Part shown: piece after piece, positions 58,253 to 64,000 of the stretch
How positions within the stretch are numbered: the stretch's first letter is position 1
Layout of the letters: each line of letters begins with the position of its first letter
Origin: a virus
Length of the DNA stretch: 64,000 bases
Virus record (IMG/VR): IMGVR_UViG_3300035698_018317
Span: 161,285 to 225,284 of that record
Strand: one strand, 5' to 3'
Made by a program: the position numbers and the translations under genes
Notes under the pieces: model-generated
What the model was told of the DNA's origin: nothing
The model's input: only the letters and a program-made list of their open reading frames with translations
The model's database searches: none

Positions 58253-58741
58253 ATGAGAAGTAGCTGGAAAGAATTATTGAAGGTAGCATATGAGGAAGCT
58301 GTTAACAGTCCAGACCCATCAACTCAAAATGCGGCTTTGTTGGTGAATGATGGGGCTGTTGTTTTAAAGGCGGTTAACGAGTTCCCAATTGGCGTGGAGT
58401 ACACAGAGGAAAGATGGGAAAGACCTTTAAAATATAAAATTATTGAACACGCAGAAAGAAATGTAATTTATAAGGCCGCAAGACAAGGAATCGCTACTGA
58501 TGGGTTAACAATGGTTTCTCCATGGTCGTGTTGTTCCGATTGTGCCCGTGCGATTATCCAAGCTGGAATAAAATGTTTAGTTAGACATAAAGATGCGGGT
58601 GATAGGTCGCCGGAATTTTGGGCAGAGGAAATAGCTATTGCGGACCAAATGCTCAAGGAAGCTGGTTTGGAAGTATTAGATTATCATGGTAAAATAGGTG
58701 CGCCGGAAGTACGTCATTCTGGTCAGATTTGGAGTCCATAA
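58253..58741 (+). CDS. Deoxycytidylate deaminase-like protein
   Basis: 162 aa from the ATG at 58253. Zinc site: EHAERNVIY (His and catalytic Glu) and PWSCCSDCARAI (two Cys). Converts dCMP to dUMP for the thymidylate synthase at 61249. Confidence 0.88.
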   Translation: MRSSWKELLKVAYEEAVNSPDPSTQNAALLVNDGAVVLKAVNEFPIGVEYTEERWERPLKYKIIEHAERNVIYKAARQGIATDGLTMVSPWSCCSDCARAIIQAGIKCLVRHKDAGDRSPEFWAEEIAIADQMLKEAGLEVLDYHGKIGAPEVRHSGQIWSP

Positions 58742-58742
58742 T

Positions 58743-58925
58743 ATGCCAACATATTCATATCGTTGCAAAGCCTGTAAGAAAGATTTTGATATTTTTCATT
58801 CGATGAAAGATAAACCAAAAAAGAAATGTCCTAAATGCGGCAAGATGAAATTGGCTCGTGTTATCACAGCGCCGCCAGCCGTTATCTTTAAAGGACAAGG
58901 ATGGACACCTAAATATCATGATTAA
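58743..58925 (+). CDS. FmdB-type zinc-ribbon protein
   Basis: 60 aa from the ATG at 58743 (MPTYSYRCKACKKDFD), with two Cys pairs (CKAC, CPKCG) and a typical C-terminal FKGQGW. Matches the FmdB family of small putative regulators. Overlaps the next gene by 8 bp. Confidence 0.85.
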   Translation: MPTYSYRCKACKKDFDIFHSMKDKPKKKCPKCGKMKLARVITAPPAVIFKGQGWTPKYHD

Positions 58926-59334
58926 AGGATGGAACACAGCTATCGTTCGTAAAAAGCCTAGTTTGCCTATGCAATGGCTTGATAATAATGGTTATTTAAA
59001 AGGTAGACAATTAGATTATGGATGTGGCCGTGGGTTTGATGCGGAGTACTATGAGATAGACCGATATGACCCACACTGGTTCCCAGACAGTCCTGTTGGG
59101 CTTTACGACACTATTACATGTAATTATGTTTTAAATGTGGTCACGAAAAAAAAAGAAAGAGCCATTATAGAACATATAAAAACCTTACTTACTGGGACAG
59201 CATTTTTTACTGTTCGTCGTGATATAAAGAAGAGTCAAAAAGGAAGAGGGGTAATTCAGAGGTTAGTGAAATTAGATTTACCTTTGGTATATGAAAAAAA
59301 AGGAGCGTTTGCTATCTATTCTTTTGATTCCTGA
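58918..59334 (+). CDS. SAM-dependent methyltransferase-like protein
   Basis: 138 aa from the ATG at 58918. Motif I LDYGCGRGFDAEYY, acidic DRYDPHW and TITCNYVLNVV. A compact methyltransferase without a target-recognition domain; substrate unknown. Overlaps the end of the opposing gene. Confidence 0.8.
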   Translation: MIKGWNTAIVRKKPSLPMQWLDNNGYLKGRQLDYGCGRGFDAEYYEIDRYDPHWFPDSPVGLYDTITCNYVLNVVTKKKERAIIEHIKTLLTGTAFFTVRRDIKKSQKGRGVIQRLVKLDLPLVYEKKGAFAIYSFDS

Positions 59335-59980
59335 CTTTTTTCTTAAGTAGGTCGATTCCTTTTTCGGTTATGACAACAAATTTCCACCCTCTATGCTTAC
59401 AAGCTTTGTTAGCTGCACGCCATTTATTTTGGTTCACTTCTAAGAAAGTTTGGTTGGCTGGTTTGATTTCCCAAACTTCAGTCTTGCCATCTATAAATTT
59501 CACAATTAAATCTGGAATATATTTGTGTTCTTTTCCTTTGTGTAAATAGGCAATTTTGAAAGGTTCGACACTAAAAGCATTGACTTCAACATCTACATCT
59601 AAACATTCATAAATTGTTTGTTCATATCCTGAACGATAATGAAGAGGTTTTTTCATTTTTTGGGATTGAAAATATCCTTCTCTAAATTTTGGTTTACGAG
59701 TTTTTTTCTTTTTCTTTGGTGCTATATCACGCCACACAATAGATTTCATCATCCCTGTTTTAGGAATGTTTTCGCTAGGGTGTTTAACTTTGAAATGTGC
59801 CCTCATATCTCTTACAGGGGCACCACAACGGCTTAACGGACATATAAGGTAGTCTCTACCCTCTTCATGTTCTTCAAAGATATGTTCTTTGAATTCTTTA
59901 AATGTTTCAAATTTCACACCACACACGAAGCATTGGTATTTGCGTTTATCTTTATTTGGAATGTCGAATGGGAGGGCCAT
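59312..59980 (-). CDS. C2H2-finger plus TnsA-like endonuclease
   Basis: 222 aa. Two N-terminal zinc fingers (CFVCGVKF ... HIFEEH; CPLSRCG ... HFKVKH), a basic stretch, then a TnsA/PD-(D/E)XK core: RSGYEQTIYECLD, YIPDLIVKF (Asp) and VWEIKPANQ (E-x-K). Possibly a structure- or sequence-specific nuclease used in packaging or repair. Confidence 0.78.
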   Translation of the reverse strand: MALPFDIPNKDKRKYQCFVCGVKFETFKEFKEHIFEEHEEGRDYLICPLSRCGAPVRDMRAHFKVKHPSENIPKTGMMKSIVWRDIAPKKKKKTRKPKFREGYFQSQKMKKPLHYRSGYEQTIYECLDVDVEVNAFSVEPFKIAYLHKGKEHKYIPDLIVKFIDGKTEVWEIKPANQTFLEVNQNKWRAANKACKHRGWKFVVITEKGIDLLKKKVRNQKNR

Positions 59981-60327
59981 TACATATCTTTAAATGCATC
60001 TTCTCTAGAAATAGGTTTTATTTTTTCTAAATTAGATTGAGAAAATATCTTTTGTTCTTTATGGTTTTTTGATAATTTTTTAATATTAACGCCAACGAAT
60101 GTGGATTGTTTAGCCCATGCAATATCTTCATCTTCAGGTGATTTCATTCGTGCAAAAGCTAATCTGGTATCTTCTGTGCCACCGTATGGCTCTCCATCGA
60201 AGGTAAAGAAGAAAGAAATATTCTCTTCATCGGCCAACTTTTCTAATTCGTCTTTTTCAACGTTCTCGTCCCATATATCCAATAGTTCACGGAAGGATGA
60301 GAAATATGGTGATGTTTTCTTACTCAT
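59980..60327 (-). CDS. Hypothetical protein
   Basis: 115 aa, acidic. Begins with a helix containing SSFRELLDIWDE, a loose form of the shared N-terminal motif. Central strands around FFFTFDGEPYGG. Its last stop base overlaps the next ATG on the same strand. Confidence 0.6.
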   Translation of the reverse strand: MSKKTSPYFSSFRELLDIWDENVEKDELEKLADEENISFFFTFDGEPYGGTEDTRLAFARMKSPEDEDIAWAKQSTFVGVNIKKLSKNHKEQKIFSQSNLEKIKPISREDAFKDM

Positions 60328-60356
60328 ACAGGTATATACTATGGAAAAGGGATTAT

Positions 60357-60782
60357 ATGCAATTATCGTTTAAAAAATTTATAGAATTAGAGAAAGTTGA
60401 ACCAGATTTTCTGGGTAAAACCGCAGATGAATTGGCTATAGACCCTAAGAGTTTTAAAGCGGCACCACAATGGCTCGGAGCAGCACAGTTTGGTAGTTAT
60501 TACTATAATGGGATGACATATACCATTAAAAACTTCCTTCCTGAAGACCCACAATCTGAGGATGAAATAACTGGCGCTGTGTTAACAGCGATGCCAGCGG
60601 TAGATACTCAACGTGCGTATTATGCAGATAAAAAAGGTCGTACTATTCGTTCTCCGAATAATGACCCAGAAGAAGGTAGAGAAGTCACTGTAGATAGAAA
60701 AACCTTAAACGACATGATGACACAAGGGATGAACCAGCCACAACAACAGCAAGCGGGTGGTATGCCCGGAGGAATGATGTAA
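60357..60782 (+). CDS. Protein with capsid-targeting-like N-terminus and Gln/Met/Gly tail
   Basis: 141 aa from the ATG at 60357. MQLSFKKFIELEK fits the motif with I-E-L-E cleavage-like ends. The C-terminus is low complexity (QQQQAGGMPGGMM), reminiscent of the PMGG repeats at 7790. Stop and next start overlap as TAATG. Confidence 0.7.
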   Translation: MQLSFKKFIELEKVEPDFLGKTADELAIDPKSFKAAPQWLGAAQFGSYYYNGMTYTIKNFLPEDPQSEDEITGAVLTAMPAVDTQRAYYADKKGRTIRSPNNDPEEGREVTVDRKTLNDMMTQGMNQPQQQQAGGMPGGMM

Positions 60783-60973
60783 TGGAAACACCTAAAGAAA
60801 ATACATTTACAAGTTTTAAGCAATTTATAAAATTGCAGGAAGTAGGAACTAGTACAGGCGATGTAGCAGCTTTTAAGAGGATGACCATACCGGGACAGAT
60901 TAAGAGACAATTTCCTCCTTGGGGAGATGAAGACCCATTCTTCAAGAAGAAAAAAAAGAAATTGCTTGGATAG
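60782..60973 (+). CDS. Small protein with capsid-targeting-like N-terminus and Lys tail
   Basis: 63 aa. TSFKQFIKLQEVG at residues 10-22 fits the motif with an L-Q-E end, and the C-terminus is FFKKKKKKLLG. Translationally coupled to the preceding gene. Confidence 0.65.
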   Translation: METPKENTFTSFKQFIKLQEVGTSTGDVAAFKRMTIPGQIKRQFPPWGDEDPFFKKKKKKLLG

Positions 60974-60994
60974 TTGAATAAAATAAACTATTAT
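60966..60994 (+). promoter_or_regulatory. Promoter for small RNA
   Basis: TTGGAT (60966-60971), exactly 17 nt, TATTAT (60989-60994); predicted start near 61001. Confidence 0.6.
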
Positions 60995-61000
60995 AAGAGC

Positions 61001-61212
61001 AGTGTTCGGACAACAGCACCAACACTAAACTTGGCATACCCGTGCCAGCGGTTAGGAAGCCGACCTTTTGTTGCAATAGTGTTTTACAAGTGAAATAGAG
61101 AATTAGATATAATAATGGAAATTTGAAGTTGATGCTGAATAAGTTGTTGCAGCAAAGATGAAATTCCAAAAAAATAAAAAACCCACTTAAATAATTTTAA
61201 GTGGGTTTTTGT
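61001..61212 (+). ncRNA. Candidate structured small RNA upstream of thyA
   Basis: About 210 nt with a clear promoter and terminator. Hairpins: TGGCA/TGCCA and CGGTT/AGCCG. AGTGTT (near 61003) can pair with AACACT downstream, while CAACA pairs with TGTTG, giving an interleaved, pseudoknot-type arrangement. A later TAGTGTT can compete for AACACTA. It lies between the small-protein pair and thyA, which has its own promoter after the terminator. Confidence 0.6.
61177..61210 (+). terminator. Intrinsic terminator
   Basis: 14-bp perfect stem AAAAACCCACTTAA / TTAAGTGGGTTTTT, 6-nt loop. Confidence 0.9.
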
Positions 61213-61213
61213 T

Positions 61214-61242
61214 TTGTAATTGAATTTGATTTAAGATATAAT
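61214..61242 (+). promoter_or_regulatory. Promoter of the thyA-like gene
   Basis: TTGTAA (61214-61219), 17-nt spacer, TATAAT (61237-61242). The ATG at 61249 coincides with the predicted start, so the mRNA is leaderless. Confidence 0.75.
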
Positions 61243-61248
61243 CTTTTT

Positions 61249-62145
61249 ATGAAATCAATACACATTGTAGAAGATACATTACCTGTTGCATGGGAAAAGG
61301 CTGTTTTAGCTTGTTGGGAAGAGGGTGAGAATTTTCCTACTGAATATGATAAAGAAAGTGACCCAAATAGCCGGGACGTTACCGCACTTATCCATGTCAA
61401 AAACCCAATGGCAGAACCTAGAATTCATCGTGCGTTTCCCGGTGGTCTACATGATTTAGAAAAATATCGTTCAGAAGTTATGTACGGAGTCCACAACCAT
61501 TGGATAGACCCTAAAGCTGGTAAATGGGAATACACATATCATGAAAGATTGTTTGAATACGATGTGGCAGAAGTTGTAACAACAACTCCGAAGAGTGGTA
61601 TTACCTATCCGTTTACACATATATGTACGCAGTATGACCAAATACAAAAATGTATTGAAATGATTAAGGCTTGTCCCTTCACCAGACGTGCTCAGGCCGT
61701 GACATGGAAAGTGTGGGAAGATTTAGGCATTTCCGACCCAACTTGTTTACAGAGAATTTGGGTTCGCTGTCAAGATGGTAAAATGCATATGAATGTTCAT
61801 ATGAGAAGCAACGATGCATTCAAAGCGGCTTTCATGAATATGCACGCCTTCACAGAATTACAGGCATATATGGCAGCAGAAGCCGGATATGAAATGGGGG
61901 AGTATATTCACATAGCAGATTCGTTCCACATCTACGGAAGTTATTTCGAAGATTTCAAAGGGTTCTTAAATATTGTTGACAAGCGAGAGCCTGAAGATAG
62001 AGTTTTCACAACCGAAGAAGCTAACTTTTTCTTTATTGATGGGTGTAATGAACTTTTAGCAGAAGAAGATATGCCAGAAAAGAAAAAAGAAATAGTTAGA
62101 GAAAGAAAAGCATATTTGGAAATGGGACTGGATGATGACAAATAA
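61249..62145 (+). CDS. Thymidylate synthase (ThyA superfamily)
   Basis: 298 aa. ThyA-type motifs: the active-site Cys in SDPTCLQRIWV (counterpart of PPCH), NVHMRSNDAFKAAFMNMHAF (counterpart of QRSCD..GVPFN) and YIHIADSFHIYGSY. The conserved Asn that prefers dUMP appears kept, which favours thymidylate synthase over dCMP hydroxymethylase. It completes the dUTPase / deaminase / synthase route. Confidence 0.82.
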   Translation: MKSIHIVEDTLPVAWEKAVLACWEEGENFPTEYDKESDPNSRDVTALIHVKNPMAEPRIHRAFPGGLHDLEKYRSEVMYGVHNHWIDPKAGKWEYTYHERLFEYDVAEVVTTTPKSGITYPFTHICTQYDQIQKCIEMIKACPFTRRAQAVTWKVWEDLGISDPTCLQRIWVRCQDGKMHMNVHMRSNDAFKAAFMNMHAFTELQAYMAAEAGYEMGEYIHIADSFHIYGSYFEDFKGFLNIVDKREPEDRVFTTEEANFFFIDGCNELLAEEDMPEKKKEIVRERKAYLEMGLDDDK

Positions 62146-62398
62146 AAAAGAAATAGAAGTTTCAGAACAAAATCTACGTGATGTTTTAAAAATAAAAGAA
62201 ATGAGCAAAATACCAACACAGACACTTTGTGAAATTTTAGGAACGGTAGAGCGGTCAAAAAAAAGTTTAATAGAACGTATAATAGCAGGCTCATGGTTTA
62301 AAAAACGGGCTAAAAAACGGACTGAAAAATTGGTTAATGATTTAGATATTCTTATTCTTCGAAAAAATGGAGTTAATTTCCGAGTTCATTTAGGATAA
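62132..62398 (+). CDS. Small basic hypothetical protein
   Basis: 88 aa starting at ATGATG overlapping the thyA stop. Contains a possible HTH (PTQTLCEILGTVERSKKSLI) and a basic patch. Function unknown. Confidence 0.6.
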   Translation: MMTNKKEIEVSEQNLRDVLKIKEMSKIPTQTLCEILGTVERSKKSLIERIIAGSWFKKRAKKRTEKLVNDLDILILRKNGVNFRVHLG

Positions 62399-62408
62399 AG
62401 GCACAAAT

Positions 62409-63245
62409 ATGAAAGCATTAGAAAACGTCTGGGATTTGGTTGGTAAATTTACTAAGAACCCAAAATATGTAGAAATTAGTAATTTGGCAATTGAATCTTG
62501 GATTGACAAGTTAAAGGAAGTAAAATTAGAAGATGAGGTTCGTCCTCCAAAAGTGACTAACGATGCTGAGTTATTGGAATACGAACTTATAGCTGGTGCA
62601 GTTAATTATTGCTATTGGTACGGGTCTCCAAAAGTAAGGCCGTGTGGAGCTAACGCATGGGCTATGTATAGTGTTTTAAATGAAGTGTATGACCCAAGAA
62701 GTTGTGATGTTATACCAGACTTTATTTCAGCTTTATCTTTAAATCGGTTCCCTCTTATGAATGAACGCTCATCTCATTTGATGGAGTTAGTTAATACTGA
62801 TTACAAAGCGATGGCAATGGAACTATACCGATGCAGAGATAATTTGGAGAGTTGTTTAGAAAAAATTCTTGTCTATCCGGGTTATGCAAATGATATGTTT
62901 TTGAAACGAGCATCTTTGTTTTTTATGCAAGTTGCAAGACAATCTGATATGTTTGAATCACAAATAAATATGTTGCCAGTTCCCGCTGATTATCAAGTTC
63001 CTAAGATGTTAGAACACATGGGAATATTGCAATATAGTGCCGAATTGAAAAAGACTATAGATGAAGGGATACTAATTCCTTCTGGTTCTCTTATGGAGTG
63101 TGAGATTCGAGCGTCTATGATTGCTGCGTGTCATACACTTTGTGTGAAATCTAAACAGAATTCAAGCGTTGTAGACTATTGGCTGTGGCTGAACAGGAAA
63201 TCATGTGATAATAATTTCCATTTGACGATTACTACTGATTACTAG
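62409..63245 (+). CDS. Queuosine salvage protein (DUF2419/QNG1-like)
   Basis: 278 aa. Matches the DUF2419 pattern in order: VNYCYWYGSPK, a Trp-centred segment, PLMNERSSHLMELV, FLKRASLFFMQVA, PADYQVPKMLEHMGILQYS, GSLMECEIRAS, SSVVDYWLW. Family members release queuine from queuosine nucleosides. The queuine would modify G34 of tRNA-Tyr, -His, -Asn and -Asp; two tRNA-Tyr(GTA) genes lie in the window. Biochemistry here is unproven. Confidence 0.82.
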   Translation: MKALENVWDLVGKFTKNPKYVEISNLAIESWIDKLKEVKLEDEVRPPKVTNDAELLEYELIAGAVNYCYWYGSPKVRPCGANAWAMYSVLNEVYDPRSCDVIPDFISALSLNRFPLMNERSSHLMELVNTDYKAMAMELYRCRDNLESCLEKILVYPGYANDMFLKRASLFFMQVARQSDMFESQINMLPVPADYQVPKMLEHMGILQYSAELKKTIDEGILIPSGSLMECEIRASMIAACHTLCVKSKQNSSVVDYWLWLNRKSCDNNFHLTITTDY

Positions 63246-63291
63246 GAATATATTAGTATAGATATTGAGACTTAGTTAGCATACATAGTAT

Positions 63292-64000
63292 ATGAAATTA
63301 AAACTATCAGAAAAACAACATGAAGAGATAATTAAAAAATATTTAGATGGCGTGGCATCAAAGGCATTAGCCGTAGAGTATAACGTCAGTCAATCAACAA
63401 TAAATAGAGTTATTTTAAAAAGATTAGGGAGACAAGTTTATAGGCTTTCTAATAGCGATAAAAATGACATTATTGAAAAATTTAAACTTATATGTATCGG
63501 TGAATTAGCTAAAGAATATAATGTTCATGAGAACACTATACGTCGTATATTGTTTAATGCTGGTGTTAGAGAAAAGAAATATGAATTTACTACTAATGGT
63601 GGGTTTTCAGAGAAACAAAAAAAAGAAATGATTCGATTATATACAAAAGAAAATAGAGGGAAAGATTATATAGCCGGATTATTTAATTGTTCTGACTATA
63701 CAATAAAATATTGGTTTGAGAAATGGGGAGTTAAAACTATCTCAAGGTCATCTATTTCGAAGAAAATACGTGAAATTTATGGTTCCACAAATGGTTTTAC
63801 AGGAAAGAAACATACAAACATAAGTAAGTCAAAAATACGTGAATCATTAAAAAAATCTTGGAAAACTGGAAATAGAAAACCAACAATAGGAAAATCTAGG
63901 ACATATACGACTATTGTTGGAAAAGTATTAGGAAAGTATGAAGTTGCTTTTTTGCAAAAATTTTATGAAAATGGAGAGTCTCTTCCGCAACCTTGTCGAA
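63292..64000 (+). CDS. Partial homing endonuclease-like protein
   Basis: Open from an ATG at 63292 to the right edge (236 codons). Two HTH-like repeats at the N-terminus (ALAVEYNVSQSTINRVI, ELAKEYNVHENTIRRIL) and a third divergent one. Then a NUMOD-like SKSKIRESLKKSWKTG and GKVLGKYEVAFLQKFYENG, which recalls Vsr-like (EDxHD) homing endonucleases. The catalytic end is outside the window. Confidence 0.65.
   Translation, partial: MKLKLSEKQHEEIIKKYLDGVASKALAVEYNVSQSTINRVILKRLGRQVYRLSNSDKNDIIEKFKLICIGELAKEYNVHENTIRRILFNAGVREKKYEFTTNGGFSEKQKKEMIRLYTKENRGKDYIAGLFNCSDYTIKYWFEKWGVKTISRSSISKKIREIYGSTNGFTGKKHTNISKSKIRESLKKSWKTGNRKPTIGKSRTYTTIVGKVLGKYEVAFLQKFYENGESLPQPCR

Noticed and set aside
61249-62145. 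ThyX (flavin-dependent) thymidylate synthase
   Set aside because: The Cys, QRS-like and HIY-type motifs and their order fit ThyA; the ThyX RHR motif is absent.
1-64000. CRISPR array
   Set aside because: No regularly spaced direct repeats with unique spacers were seen; the repeats present are protein-coding tandems or tRNA duplications.
1-64000. Prophage in a bacterial chromosome
   Set aside because: No host-type genes, integrase or attachment sites were seen; all regions fit a lytic-type large phage.

Overview
The window is a dense, AT-rich stretch of a large double-stranded DNA bacteriophage with a T4-type replication and recombination core. Evidence for this is a gp46/gp47 nuclease pair, UvsW-like helicase, DnaB/gp41-like helicase, a UvsY-like mediator, gp32-like SSB, UvsX recombinase and RNase H. 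Around these sit phage nucleotide metabolism (dUTPase, class II ribonucleotide reductase, MazG-like hydrolase, dCMP deaminase, ThyA-type thymidylate synthase), tail-fibre genes, free-standing homing endonucleases and two tRNA clusters. No ribosomal, transposon or CRISPR sequences were seen. The host is not identified. A phage protein with a PEP-CTERM/exosortase tail, two sulfotransferase domains and many leaderless promoters suggest a Gram-negative, exopolysaccharide-making host with exosortase (inference).

Layout. 0-8.3 kb (minus strand): dut, nrdJ, gp46-mazG-gp47 and a Pro/Gly/Met-repeat protein. 8.3-10.4 kb (plus): an unknown protein, a vWA protein and a Cys-rich protein. 10.4-12.4 kb: a terminator-ended small RNA, then a tRNA array with an unusual tRNA-like RNA and a Leu tRNA carrying a 22-nt insertion. 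12.5-19.8 kb: HNH genes, a frameshifted tail fibre and a second tRNA cluster with another inserted tRNA. 20-28.4 kb: a repeat protein, a phosphoesterase, a glycosyltransferase/sulfotransferase cassette and a YadA-like fibre. 28.4-31.5 kb: a small RNA, an RNase P RNA beside a YqeY-like gene, and a transglutaminase-like protein. 31.6-42.3 kb: UvsW, kinase/phosphatase genes, a FkbM methyltransferase, a PEP-CTERM protein and a dense group of proteins with capsid-targeting-like N-termini. 42.7-53.1 kb: the replication block (RNase H, compact family-A polymerase, helicase, UvsY-like, SSB, UvsX). 53.1-64 kb: amidoligase, structural or carbohydrate-binding proteins, nucleotide metabolism, a TnsA-like nuclease, a small RNA ahead of thyA, a queuosine-salvage (DUF2419) protein and a partial homing endonuclease.

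Cross-cutting observations. (1) At least ten proteins share a short N-terminal F-K-x-[WFY]-[LIV]-x-[EQ] motif resembling the T4 capsid-targeting sequence. One is followed by an ADP-ribosyltransferase-like domain and one by a PD-(D/E)XK-like domain, suggesting a set of head-packaged, co-injected effectors. (2) RNA biology is unusually rich: RNase P RNA, YqeY, Q-salvage, tRNAs almost all reading UNN codons, two tRNAs with homologous 22-nt anticodon-loop insertions, a 148-nt tRNA-like RNA and four small-RNA candidates with terminators. (3) Many genes have a -10 box ending 4-7 nt before the start codon, implying leaderless mRNAs. All homology calls are by eye from motifs; no search was run.
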